A stretch of 64,000 nt of DNA from Bermanella sp040371755 (GCF_040371755.1 NZ_BAABWE010000005.1:62001-126000); one strand, 5' to 3'; counted from the stretch's first letter, positions 53,275-61,397 are shown. Notes: generated by a model not told the origin, from the letters alone. Translations and numbers: made by a program.

Positions 53275-54186
53275 ATGATAACAAAAATAATAAAACCTCT
53301 ATCAATGACTTTAATGTGCGCCGCCTTTATCTCAATGGTGGGTTGTGGCAGTAGCAGTGAGGGTAATAAATCATCGGATGACGATGATAAAGGTTCGGAA
53401 GACTCCAGCTATACCGTTTCTTTAAGTCAAGTTGGAGTTGGTGTCGATGACCTTGAGGCTAGTGTTACATTCTTTGAAGATGGTTTAGGAATGCACGAAG
53501 TAGAGCGTATTACTCGTGATAATCGCATTGAGGTCATTATGGCATCTGAAAATGGCCGTGGTGCCGATATAGCCTTAATGAAATTTAATGATGCAAATAT
53601 TGTTGTAGATCAAAATCCAGGTAAGATTGTTTTTTATACAGCTGATGCCTCCAAATTAGCAGAGGATTTAGAAGCTGCTGGTGGCGTGATTGTTGAACCC
53701 CCTAAAGCTCAAGCGTCAGTAGGCGGTGTTGTAGTTGGCTTTGGTCGTGATATTAATAAAAATATTATTGAAATTGTTGAACAAGACACTGAATCTACGT
53801 TTATAAGTGCTATTGGTATTGGTGTTTCGGATTTAGATGCAGCTTATGATTTTTATGTTAATAGTTTAGGATTTAATGAGTATTATTACATTCCCATAGC
53901 AGGTAAATATAATGAGTATATTTTAACCTCTGATGTAGAAAATACACCTTCATTGGTTATTATGAACTGGGTTGATGAAGAAGAGCGCAACTATATAGAT
54001 AACCCAGTTAAAATTTTATTAGAGAGCAATAACCCTCAAGCACTATCTGATGCAATTGAAAGTGCTGGTGAGACCGTCACTCAAGAGCCGAGTGCGTCAA
54101 CAGAAGCGGATTTAGACGGCGCAACCGTTGGTTACGCTAAAGATGCGGATGGTACCTTAATTGAAATTCGTGATTCTGCGGATTAA
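53275..54186 (+). CDS. Lipoprotein with two VOC (glyoxalase-fold) domains
   Basis: This 303-residue protein has a lipoprotein signal with the lipobox MVGC (Cys24), a Ser/Asp-rich linker (about 25-48), and two glyoxalase/bleomycin-resistance-type domains. Domain one starts SQVGVGVDDLEASVTFFEDG and ends IIEIVEQD. Domain two starts SAIGIGVSDLDAAYDFYVNS and ends LIEIRDSAD. Each keeps the beginning strand and the final Glu of a VOC metal site, but an N-terminal His ligand is not evident. The ATG at 53275 has AGGA upstream and begins the signal; the frame is open 12 codons further. Its ligand is unknown. A terminator follows. Confidence 0.83.
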   Translation: MITKIIKPLSMTLMCAAFISMVGCGSSSEGNKSSDDDDKGSEDSSYTVSLSQVGVGVDDLEASVTFFEDGLGMHEVERITRDNRIEVIMASENGRGADIALMKFNDANIVVDQNPGKIVFYTADASKLAEDLEAAGGVIVEPPKAQASVGGVVVGFGRDINKNIIEIVEQDTESTFISAIGIGVSDLDAAYDFYVNSLGFNEYYYIPIAGKYNEYILTSDVENTPSLVIMNWVDEEERNYIDNPVKILLESNNPQALSDAIESAGETVTQEPSASTEADLDGATVGYAKDADGTLIEIRDSAD

Positions 54187-54208
54187 TTCAAACGTACATG
54201 AATAATAT

Positions 54209-54243
54209 AAAAGGGTTGGTGATTACTTCATCAGCCCTTTTTT
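54209..54243 (+). terminator. Intrinsic terminator after the VOC lipoprotein gene
   Basis: AAAAGGGTTGGTGA pairs with TCATCAGCCCTTTT (two G-T pairs) and ends in a T-run. The decayed IS remnant begins right after it. Confidence 0.8.
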
Positions 54244-54369
54244 CATACAGCAGTGCATTATTACGTTTAGTCGATTCAGTCTGTGGCCTAGCTTTCCATG
54301 CATGATAGCCAGATCTTGAGACTTCTAAATTGCGATACATACTTGAAGTACTCGATTGTCGCTGGCTGC
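54244..54369 (-). pseudogene. IS3-family orfB, 5' fragment
   Basis: Downstream of the minus-strand orfA the sequence reads MYRNLEVSRSGYHAWKARP, then TESTKRNNALLYEK, which is the start of an IS3-type OrfB (SRSGYYAW motif). It breaks off at the terminator of the VOC gene, so the catalytic domain is missing. Confidence 0.65.
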
Positions 54370-54711
54370 TTATGAATTGGTATTTTTCCGACGTTGTTCC
54401 GCGAAGTACTCCTGCGCCTTTTTTAGTATGGCTTTATCCATTTCAGCTTGCTCTAGGGCTTTCTTGAGACGTTTATTTTCTTGCTCAAGCTATTGATAGC
54501 TTTTGTTTGGTGAAAGGGTCTTTTTCAAAGCGGCTATGCCTATTGCTGTTTGACTGAGATATTGCTTTCTCCATCGCCCAAGTACATTTTCATGAATACC
54601 CAGTTCTTCGGAGAGCGCACGTAGAGTACCGTAGGTTTCAATGGAGCGCTTCACAGCCTCTATTTTAAAGGCTTCGCTGTATTGAATTCGAGATTTGTAT
54701 TTCATTTTCAC
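54370..54711 (-). pseudogene. IS3-family orfA with an in-frame stop
   Basis: The frame starts MKMKYKSRIQYSEAFKIEAV with a transposase helix-turn-helix (LRALSEELGIHENVLGRWRK), meets TAG at 54490-54492, and continues in the same frame LEQENKRLKKALEQAEMDKA to the TAA at 54370. The leucine-zipper half is thus cut off by one substitution. Without the stop it would be 113 residues, a normal OrfA length. Confidence 0.8.
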
Positions 54712-54730
54712 CTTCTTTTGAAGTTGAAGG

Positions 54731-54750
54731 TGTCCATTTTTTCGGGGTCA
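54731..54750 (-). repeat. Terminal inverted repeat of the minus-strand IS
   Basis: Read on the minus strand it is TGACCCCGAAAAAATGGACA, an IS3-type end. It matches most bases of the repeat at 55747-55772. Confidence 0.6.
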
Positions 54751-54766
54751 GCCCAGTAACAAACGA

Positions 54767-54924
54767 AAATCCCTCCCTAAGAAGCAACTTACAGAGAATG
54801 CGAAACTTAAAAAGAAGTTGAACGTTTGAACAAGGAGAATGACCTTTTAAAAAAGTGGCAACAGTTTCTAGCGGAAAGCCATCAGAACGATTTGGATTTA
54901 TCGAGCGATACAGATCAGAGCTAG
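54767..54924 (+). pseudogene. IS3-family orfA, 3' fragment with frameshift
   Basis: KSLPKKQLTENAKLKK, then after a one-base frame change near 54810, VERLNKENDLLKKWQQFLAE and SHQNDLDLSS to the TAG at 54922. This is the zipper end of an OrfA. Its N-terminal half is missing, replaced by the end of the minus-strand element. Confidence 0.65.
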
Positions 54925-55739
54925 GAACACAGTTTTTATGTAAATGGCTGTCCGTATCCCGAAGCGGGTTTTACGCATGGAAAAATCGAAAGCCTTCTGA
55001 ACGAATTAAATCAGATAAAGTTTTATTAAAGAAAATTAAGGAGGTCTTTGATAAAAGCAAAGGCCGTTACGGCAGCCCAAGAGTATATGCAACACTACGT
55101 AAGCAGGGGGCAGTTGGAAAATCGCGTGTAGAGCGACTTATGAGGCCCGCAGGACTAAAAGGCAGAGTTAGTCGTGTTACTAGGAGGCAGCCAGGTTTAA
55201 AGCGTTTTGTATCGAAAGGTGAGAATAAACTGATAGCGTATGGTAATGCGACTAGTATCAATCAAGCTTAGGTTGCTGATATTACATATATCAAGCACCA
55301 AAGTTCTTGGCAGTATTTAGTAACGGTAATGGATCAATATTCACGACGAGTGATTGGTTGAAGACTTTCAAAATCACGTACTACGAATATTACAGCTCAA
55401 GTACTAGCTGCGGCTATTAAAAATCGTGGCTATCCTCGTGGAATTATATTTCACAAAGATCGAGGAGTAGAGTTTACGGGTTCAGAATTTCAAAGAATTC
55501 TCACTAAATACTACTTTAAACATAGTGTGAATAGAATTGGTTATTGTACGGATAACGCTTTTATGGAATTCTTCTATCACAGTTTAAAAGGTGAGCTGAT
55601 CCGGAAAACAAAATTCGAATCATTAGCGCATTTAAGAAAAGAAATTGGTCGCTATATAAATCAGTTTTATAATAATGTTCGGTTGCACTCTGGTTTAAAC
55701 TATATGTTACCGATTAAATATGAACAAAGCCTAGTATGA
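54855..55739 (+). pseudogene. IS3-family orfB transposase with two nonsense codons
   Basis: One frame of 295 codons with the DDE core: DITYI, FHKDRGVEF and DNAFMEFF. It is interrupted by TAG at 55269-55271 and TGA at 55359-55361. Both stops stand where family members have Trp (WVADITYI and VIGW), so each is a single G-to-A change from TGG. It overlaps the orfA fragment in another frame, as expected for IS3 elements. Confidence 0.85.
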
Positions 55740-55746
55740 AAATGGC

Positions 55747-55772
55747 GTGTCGATTTTATCGGGGGAAGATCA
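55747..55772 (+). repeat. Terminal inverted repeat of the plus-strand IS
   Basis: GTGTCGATTTTATCGGGG and then GAAGATCA. About 17 of 19 aligned bases match the terminal repeat at 54731-54750. Confidence 0.55.
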
Positions 55773-56159
55773 GGCTATCAAAGATGTCAATCAATGCTCA
55801 GGTAAGACAAGTAATCATTTAGGAGAGTGACATATCCCCCATCAAGACAAGCCTTATCCTTTAAGTATGAATTTTAAAAACTGGAAGTTGAGCCTTCTCA
55901 ATCAAGAATCATGTTTAGTTTCTGTTGTTGGTCGCAATGAAGAATGATGGGCACTTTACGAAGATAAAAAGCTCTACCTTCTTATTTTGATTGAAAAAAG
56001 ATAATTAAAGAACATTCATTATTTTCGCCTAAGATTTTACGCAATAGGTAGTAGGTTTTTAGAGGGGTGGACTTGGCCACTTTAAGTAAACGCTTTACCA
56101 TCATGTGGCCAAAGTGGCCAAGTTATGGGTAAATGAACATTAATAACTTTAGTGATCAG
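55773..56159. other. Gap between the IS remnant and tRNA-Arg
   Basis: Only a possible gene remnant at 55867-56004 stands out. GGCCA-containing words recur at 56073-56130 (TGGCCACTTTAA and TGGCCAAAGTGGCCAAG). No other gene is supported. Confidence 0.45.
55867..56004 (+). pseudogene. Possible remnant of a small gene
   Basis: MNFKNWKLSLLNQESCLVSV, then VGRNEE, a TGA at 55945-55947, then in the same frame WALYEDKKLYLLILIEKR to a TAA. The two halves read like one small protein broken by a nonsense codon. I do not recognise it. Confidence 0.3.
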
Positions 56160-56235
56160 TGGTCTCCCCACCAGGACTCGAACCTGGAGCAGCCGCTTAG
56201 GAGGCGGCAGTTTTATCCTGTTAAACTATGGGGAG
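56160..56235 (-). tRNA. tRNA-Arg (anticodon CCT)
   Basis: A 76-base cloverleaf with encoded CCA. The acceptor CTCCCCA pairs with TGGGGAG, the anticodon stem GCCGC/GCGGC surrounds the loop CTCCTAA (anticodon CCT), and the T arm is CCAGG/CCTGG. This tRNA is a frequent integration site in Gammaproteobacteria; no integrase is present here. Confidence 0.95.
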
Positions 56236-56466
56236 AACACAGCCATTCTACCCGTGCTTCAAAAAAACTCAATAAACTCATAGACTTAAATTTGTTTTAT
56301 GCCGCGTCGTGTCTAAATATCAGTGGAACTTGCCCTTGTGCAATAGGTCTTAGCAGACTAAGGTGAATCCCATCAAATTAGCGGCAAACAATTAATCAGC
56401 GACTTCCGTTTCATTTAAGATACGTTAAGTACGCCAATCATAAGCCGTACCGAGAGAGAAAGGACT

Positions 56467-57429
56467 ATGCTGGATACGAAACCCTTGCTAATTGCTCGTG
56501 AATTTCCGTCTATAAAGCGTCAAGCTTTGGATATATTACAGGTGAATCTGGGTTATTTATGTAATTTAAGTTGTACTCATTGTCATGTGAATGCTGGGCC
56601 GCGTCGTACCGAGTTAATGGATGAGGCAACCATTAATACCGTATTAGAGGTGATTAAATCTCGTAACGTACAAACCTTGGATTTAACCGGTGGCGCGCCA
56701 GAGATGAATCCGCACTTCCGTTATCTAGTGAGCGAAGCTCGTAAATTAGGCTGTGAGGTGATTGATCGTTGTAATATTACCATTCTGTGCGAGCCGGGCT
56801 ACGAAGATTTAGCCCAATTTTTAGCCGATGAAAAAGTAAAAGTGGTGGCATCTCTGCCTTGTTATACTCAAGAAAATGTCGATGCTCAGCGCGGAAAAGG
56901 GGTGTTTGATAGCAGCATAAAAGGCTTGTTAATGTTAAATGAATTAGGCTTTGGTAAGCCGGATTCGGGTTTAGAGTTAGATTTAGTGTATAACCCCGGC
57001 GGGGCATTTTTACCGCCATCGCAACAACAGTTACAGCAAGACTATAAACAACGTCTGTCAGATGACTGGGACATAGAGTTTAACCAGTTATATACCATCA
57101 CAAATATGCCGATTTCTCGTTTTGGTTCTATGCTGGTTTCAAAGGGGCAATTTAATGATTACATGCAACTGCTTATTGATAATTATCAAGCCCATAATTT
57201 GGACACGGTTATGTGTCGCAATACAATAAGTGTGGATTATCAGGGTAATTTATATGATTGTGACTTTAATCAAATGTTAGAAATGCCAATCAAAAATGAC
57301 GGTCATGCACCTAGGCACATTCAAGATTTATTGGCCAATGACCTTTCTGGAAATAATATTGTTGTGGCTGGCCATTGCTTTGGTTGTACGGCTGGTGCTG
57401 GGTCTTCTTGCGGCGGTGCTTTGTCATAA
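56467..57429 (+). CDS. arsS: ArsS-like radical SAM protein
   Basis: This is a 320-residue radical SAM enzyme. GYLCNLSCTHCHVNAG gives the C-x3-C-x2-C cluster (Cys32, 36 and 39), and DLTGGAPEMNPHFRYLV the second family block. The Cys-rich end, CFGCTAGAGSSCGGAL, is the C-terminal mark of the ArsS family, in which some relatives have a selenocysteine near this place; here the codon is TGC. It is implicated in arsenosugar synthesis by family. Two glycosyltransferases follow within 3 and 15 bases, as in known clusters. No arsM is in the window. Confidence 0.9.
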   Translation: MLDTKPLLIAREFPSIKRQALDILQVNLGYLCNLSCTHCHVNAGPRRTELMDEATINTVLEVIKSRNVQTLDLTGGAPEMNPHFRYLVSEARKLGCEVIDRCNITILCEPGYEDLAQFLADEKVKVVASLPCYTQENVDAQRGKGVFDSSIKGLLMLNELGFGKPDSGLELDLVYNPGGAFLPPSQQQLQQDYKQRLSDDWDIEFNQLYTITNMPISRFGSMLVSKGQFNDYMQLLIDNYQAHNLDTVMCRNTISVDYQGNLYDCDFNQMLEMPIKNDGHAPRHIQDLLANDLSGNNIVVAGHCFGCTAGAGSSCGGALS

Positions 57430-57432
57430 GTT

Positions 57433-58107
57433 ATGAATCAGTTTAATGTGTCTATTATTGTGCCGGTGCTAAATGAAAGCACGCAAGTAACAGCTTTAAT
57501 TAATCGGTTATTGATTTTAAGTGATTACGTAAAAGAAATTATTATTGTTGATGGTGGCAGTGAAGATGGAACTCAATCTTTATTAGCTAAACATTTTAAG
57601 GTTCTTGAAAGCCATAAAGGGCGAGCTAAGCAAATGAATCTTGGTGCTCAGAGCACACAGTCAACTTGGCTTGTTTTTTTACACGGTGATACGCAATTTA
57701 CCCCAGCTCATTTAAAAACTATGATTGATGAGGCGAGCTTGCACCAATGGGGGCGTTTTAATATTAGGTTGGATGCAAAAGGTTTAGCATACCGTGTGAT
57801 TGAATGGTTTATTAATCAGCGCTCTTGGTTAAGTGGAATAGCAACAGGTGACCAGTGCATATTTGTACGTAAGCGTTTGTTTGAGCAATTAGACGGTTTT
57901 TCAGATATTCCTCTTATGGAAGATGTGGATTTTTCTAAGCGAGCTAAAAGGACATCTAAACCTAAATGTTTAAATAAAAAAGTAATCACTTCAGCGCGGC
58001 GCTGGAAAAAATTTGGTGTTGTGAACACCGTTTGGTTGATGTGGAAATTGCGCTTATATTTTTGGTTTGGTGTAGCCCCTGAAAAGCTAGCTAAGCTTTA
58101 TCGTTAA
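57433..58107 (+). CDS. Arsenosugar-type family 2 glycosyltransferase
   Basis: This 224-residue GT2-fold protein contains SIIVPVLNEST, IIIVDGGSEDGTQ, FLHGDTQF (the metal-binding Asp motif), GDQCIFVRKRLFEQLDGF and LMEDVDFSKR. It matches the transferase 2 that accompanies ArsS-type radical SAM genes. It starts 3 bases after arsS. It may transfer the sugar unit of the arsenosugar or a related product; the acceptor is unproven. Confidence 0.88.
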   Translation: MNQFNVSIIVPVLNESTQVTALINRLLILSDYVKEIIIVDGGSEDGTQSLLAKHFKVLESHKGRAKQMNLGAQSTQSTWLVFLHGDTQFTPAHLKTMIDEASLHQWGRFNIRLDAKGLAYRVIEWFINQRSWLSGIATGDQCIFVRKRLFEQLDGFSDIPLMEDVDFSKRAKRTSKPKCLNKKVITSARRWKKFGVVNTVWLMWKLRLYFWFGVAPEKLAKLYR

Positions 58108-58122
58108 CTGTTAAGAAGACAC

Positions 58123-58755
58123 ATGTTTGAACACGTATTAATTCAATTTGCAAAATTCCCACAGCTTGGCAATGTAAAAACACGCCTATCACCTGTTTTA
58201 GGTGATGAAGGTTGTTTGCATCTGCATTGTGATTTAGTGGTGCATACTCATACATTATTGATACAGGCAGCGGCTAAGCTGGGAGGGCTTACGGTTTTGT
58301 CTCTTGGGCAGCTAGGGGATAATACATTGATAAATCGGCTTGGAAAGTTAACCCCTGTTTTGCTCCAACATGGTGATGATCTAGGGGAAAAAATGGCAAA
58401 TGCCATTAACTGGGGTTTAACCATTGCCAAAAAAGTGATTATCGTAGGTAGTGATTGCCCTGCGTTGACAATTACAGATATTGCTCAAGCCTTGGATGCA
58501 CTTAACGAGCAAGCTAACGTATTTATAAACGCAGAAGACGGTGGTTATGTGTTGGTCGGAGCCACAAAAAACAGTGATGATTTATTTGTGGGTGTGCCTT
58601 GGGGGACAGAGGATGTTATGCATGTAACCTTACAACGTTTACAAGCAGCGCATAAAAAAGCAGTTATTTTAGGGCCTTTGTGGGATGTTGACTGTGAAGA
58701 AGATTATCAACGTTTGTTAACCCAGTTTCCAAATTGGCCTGATACATCAGCTTAG
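58123..58755 (+). CDS. Arsenosugar-type transferase of the DUF2064 family
   Basis: This 210-residue protein has a nucleotidyl-transferase-like fold. FAKFPQLGNVKTRLSPVLG, QHGDDLGEKM, VGSDCPALT, AEDGGYVLVGAT, VPWGTEDVM and DVDCEEDY are its marks. It is the transferase 1 partner of ArsS-type clusters and the last gene of this trio. It ends 37 bases from the convergent flagellar flgZ gene. Confidence 0.88.
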   Translation: MFEHVLIQFAKFPQLGNVKTRLSPVLGDEGCLHLHCDLVVHTHTLLIQAAAKLGGLTVLSLGQLGDNTLINRLGKLTPVLLQHGDDLGEKMANAINWGLTIAKKVIIVGSDCPALTITDIAQALDALNEQANVFINAEDGGYVLVGATKNSDDLFVGVPWGTEDVMHVTLQRLQAAHKKAVILGPLWDVDCEEDYQRLLTQFPNWPDTSA

Positions 58756-58773
58756 GTTTAGATGTGACCAAAT

Positions 58774-58790
58774 GCCTCGTGTTTCGAGGC
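58774..58790. other. Hairpin between convergent genes
   Basis: GCCTCG and CGAGGC around a 5-base loop, 18 bases after the DUF2064 stop and before the flgZ stop. Without a clear T-run it is a weak terminator candidate for both strands. Confidence 0.4.
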
Positions 58791-58792
58791 GA

Positions 58793-59569
58793 TTACGAAT
58801 TATCGGTTTGTGCTTGCTTAGCTTCATCGGCTTCTTTTTTTCGCTTTTCCTCTGCTTGTTGTTTTCGCTGCTCTTCATATTGAAGTGTATTCACAAATTG
58901 CTCCACATAGCGCTGTTTCATACCGCTTAATGGCTGAAATGAAAAGCCACAAAAGGTTAAGTCCTTTTGCTCATCGTAAACCGCGTGACGAGCATCCAAG
59001 CCACAGTCCATGGACTCATCACCTACGTGTAAGGTGCTTTCATCAAAGTTTCCCATTGTTTTTAATAAGGTCGTTATATTCCCTTTAAAATAGGCTTTAA
59101 AACCTGAGCCAGAAATATCTTGTAAACGGCCTTTAAAGACCTGTTTGTCTTCACTGGAGCGAAATACGGCATACACCGAATAAGTACGAGGAACCATGGC
59201 TCGATAAGCATTACGACGCTGAAGATAAAGTAATTTGCTAGGGAAGTGTGCTATGTATTCTTGATTTTGAGGGCGGTATTTTAATCCCCCTTCAACAAAA
59301 AATTTAACCAAAATACCACGGAAGTCAGCAATTAGCTCAAGTCGTTTTCCCCGTTGAAGTATCTCATTGCCTGCGTCAGGGATTAATTTATCAAAGGCGA
59401 ATGCTTTAGACTTTAAATCGACTTTTGTGATGGCGGTGGCAAAAGCATCGTCTACGCCTTCAAAGCGGGCGGTTAAACGTGGCGCATAGCGAATTAGCCT
59501 CTGAATCGCACGGTAGATCTCTTCAGGGCTTTCAAGATAATTTTCGGATGTTACTTCAGCTTCTTCCAT
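58793..59569 (-). CDS. flgZ: PilZ-domain flagellar brake protein (FlgZ/YcgR type)
   Basis: This 258-residue protein has a YcgR-like N-domain (about 10-110) and a PilZ domain. RRNAYRAMVPR provides the RxxxR and DISGSGF the DxSxxG motif that bind cyclic di-GMP. A charged Glu/Lys tail closes it. Its place 59 bases after flgN is that of FlgZ in Pseudomonas. At high cyclic di-GMP such proteins slow the flagellar motor. Confidence 0.9.
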   Translation of the reverse strand: MEEAEVTSENYLESPEEIYRAIQRLIRYAPRLTARFEGVDDAFATAITKVDLKSKAFAFDKLIPDAGNEILQRGKRLELIADFRGILVKFFVEGGLKYRPQNQEYIAHFPSKLLYLQRRNAYRAMVPRTYSVYAVFRSSEDKQVFKGRLQDISGSGFKAYFKGNITTLLKTMGNFDESTLHVGDESMDCGLDARHAVYDEQKDLTFCGFSFQPLSGMKQRYVEQFVNTLQYEEQRKQQAEEKRKKEADEAKQAQTDNS

Positions 59570-59628
59570 GACAATCGTCTTACTTGCTTGAGTGAACAGT
59601 GTGAGGCAGCCAATTTGGCAAATTTAGG

Positions 59629-60114
59629 TTAGGCTTCACCTAAACTTTGACTATGGATTCGTCCTTTTGCCGCACCACTTCCATTGTATAAGTTTGGCTC
59701 ATTTTTGCAGCCATGCAAGATATTCAGTAAGTTACGGTTACGTAACTGGCTGTGATAGATGACAATACCGTTTTGTTCGTTTTGAGCAATAACGCCTTCA
59801 AAGCCGAGTTTTAGAAGCTGCCATTGTTCGTTTAACTCTGTTTGCTCTTGTTCGTCGTACTGAGAAATAAGAGAGCATAATCCAGCTTCAGAGCCTTCAA
59901 AATCGTGAGAGAGGAGGAATGATAAGCGAGCGTTGACCTGCTCTTGGTAAGCATGTAGTGCCGTGACTTTCTTTTGTGCGATACCATCTATGGCAAGCAT
60001 GTCACGATTTAATAGTGCCGATGATTCTTCTTCAAGTACTACTTGAAGGGTGTTCAATGTGGACTGCTCACGGGTAAATAATGCGTTCAATTCACAAAGC
60101 TTAGGCACAGGCAT
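59629..60114 (-). CDS. flgN: Flagellar export chaperone FlgN
   Basis: This 161-residue helical protein shows LFTREQSTLNTLQVVLEEES at the start, LLNILHG near the end and an Asn/Gly tail, typical of FlgN, the chaperone for hook-junction proteins FlgK and FlgL. It follows flgM by 10 bases and has AAAAGGA before its ATG. Confidence 0.88.
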   Translation of the reverse strand: MPVPKLCELNALFTREQSTLNTLQVVLEEESSALLNRDMLAIDGIAQKKVTALHAYQEQVNARLSFLLSHDFEGSEAGLCSLISQYDEQEQTELNEQWQLLKLGFEGVIAQNEQNGIVIYHSQLRNRNLLNILHGCKNEPNLYNGSGAAKGRIHSQSLGEA

Positions 60115-60124
60115 ACGTATCCTT

Positions 60125-60430
60125 TTATTTAATTAGCTTGTCAAACTTCATCATTTGACCGGCAATTCGTTCATAATCAATTTTGTACTCGTTATTCGCC
60201 AACGCGCCTTTAATGCGCTCAACAGCGGCATCGTCGATATCTGGCATAGAAGCGACTTCGGCTTCTATTTGCTGAATTGACTTACCTTGAGGGCTTAACT
60301 TCACCTCAGCGTCGGCTGGGCTTTTGGCCTCAGGGGCTTTTTTCGCGCTTTGGTCCGCAGTGGCGGCCTTTTCTGTACTACGCGATTGTTGGCCGCCGCC
60401 GACACCCGTAGTTAATTTATTAATGTTCAT
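60125..60430 (-). CDS. flgM: Anti-sigma-28 factor FlgM
   Basis: This 101-residue protein begins MNINKLTTGVGGGQQSRS. It has a disordered, Ala/Lys/Pro-rich middle and a C-terminal FliA-binding half with VERIKGALANNEYKIDYERI. This is the FlgM pattern; it holds FliA inactive until exported through the hook-basal body. A FliA-type promoter stands 40 bases upstream. Confidence 0.94.
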   Translation of the reverse strand: MNINKLTTGVGGGQQSRSTEKAATADQSAKKAPEAKSPADAEVKLSPQGKSIQQIEAEVASMPDIDDAAVERIKGALANNEYKIDYERIAGQMMKFDKLIK

Positions 60431-60469
60431 AGGGCTTACCTTTCTAAAAATAGAGTTCCTCGTAGACCT

Positions 60470-60496
60470 ATAACGGCAGGCTTGAACAAGGCTTTA
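60470..60496 (-). promoter_or_regulatory. Sigma-28 (FliA) promoter of flgMN
   Basis: Read on the minus strand: TAAA, exactly 15 bases, GCCGTTAT. Only one base differs from GCCGATAA in the first six. The distance to flgM is about 40 bases. Confidence 0.75.
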
Positions 60497-60525
60497 GCTT
60501 TTTTTTATTTTTTTTGTAAAAAAAC

Positions 60526-61233
60526 TCAAAATTGAACTAAAACTTCCCCTGGACCTACTACTTTTCCTCTAATAATGCGCTCTGAGCGGTTATTCTTAAC
60601 TCGAATCTGGCGACCTTCACGACCATCATTGAGAGCTTCTCCGGGCATTTTGACACTCATTGGCCCTTTATTCGCTGTAATCATGACCTTATCTCCTTTA
60701 TGAATCATCAGAGCGGGTAAAATCAGGTAGCTATTTAATACAGTTTGGCCAGATAGGGCTCTTTTAGATTGTTTTCCTATAACTTGAGCTTTTTTTAGAT
60801 AATACCCATTTCTTAATTCTGCTAAATTCTGCCGTTGTAAATCTATGTGGCCATCTTCAATAATCTGATTTTTGATTAAAGGCTGGTTTAAAACAACGAC
60901 CTCAGTATATAAATTGACTTCGGTAGGTACATTCAGTGCCCAAGGTTTCGTGTCTTTACAAGCTACCTTGATGTGACTGCGGCCTAATTCTAAGGGTTGT
61001 GGTGCGTCAATGTTTAATGGTATCTGGCAAGGTTGAAAATTTAACCGACTGTTTAGATAAGATAAATCAATCCCATAATCATATACTTCAAGCTCCATAT
61101 TTCCGGCCATAGCTTCAATTTGCATAGCCAATGTTTGTTTTAAACTATGCTCCAATTGTTCATACCATGTCTGGCTATGACCTAAAGCAGACAACCCAAG
61201 TATAAATATTGAAATAAAAACTCTGTATATCAC
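60526..61233 (-). CDS. flgA: Flagellar P-ring assembly protein FlgA
   Basis: This is a 235-residue periplasmic chaperone. From the GTG at 61233 the protein begins with a signal peptide (RVFISIFILGLSALGHS|QT), and AGGA stands 9 bases upstream. The frame is open for 51 more codons, but those have no family likeness. RNLAELRNGYYLKKAQVIGK and the SAF-like end KGDKVMITANKGPMSVKMPG, RIRVKNNRSERIIRGKVVGPG-type phrases (residues 165-230) identify FlgA. It is divergent from cheV. Confidence 0.9.
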   Translation of the reverse strand: MIYRVFISIFILGLSALGHSQTWYEQLEHSLKQTLAMQIEAMAGNMELEVYDYGIDLSYLNSRLNFQPCQIPLNIDAPQPLELGRSHIKVACKDTKPWALNVPTEVNLYTEVVVLNQPLIKNQIIEDGHIDLQRQNLAELRNGYYLKKAQVIGKQSKRALSGQTVLNSYLILPALMIHKGDKVMITANKGPMSVKMPGEALNDGREGRQIRVKNNRSERIIRGKVVGPGEVLVQF

Positions 61234-61397
61234 GAGATTATGTCCTATTCTCAATAAAGACAGCGTAATGCAAAGGCATTTCAAATAGCGGCAATTTATT
61301 AACGTTTTGCCTAATACTTGAAATGCTGCAAAGGGCATGCCGCCAAAAACGAGATAAAAAGCCAGCTTATTAACTGGCTGAAACATGGAGTTTGTTT

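Larger units (their letters stand above)
54244..55772. mobile_element. Decayed IS3-family remnants, two elements head to head
   Basis: A minus-strand element keeps orfA (with a stop) and the first part of orfB. A plus-strand element keeps an orfA end (frameshifted) and a full-length orfB with two stops. Related terminal repeats are found at 54731-54750 and 55747-55772. Neither element can make a transposase. Confidence 0.8.

Noticed and set aside
55269..55361. Stop codons at Trp positions as a sign of a recoded genetic code
   Set aside because: All other genes use the standard code and TGA/TAG as stops; the element also has a frameshift and truncations, so decay is the simple reading.
56133..56366. 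Plus-strand frame of 77 codons
   Set aside because: It runs across tRNA-Arg on the other strand and has no family likeness.
57400..57411. Selenocysteine codon in arsS
   Set aside because: The codon is TGC and there is no TGA in frame before the end.
61320..61350. Sigma-54-like TGGCGG...TTTGC upstream of flgA (minus strand)
   Set aside because: The GG-to-GC distance is three bases too long.
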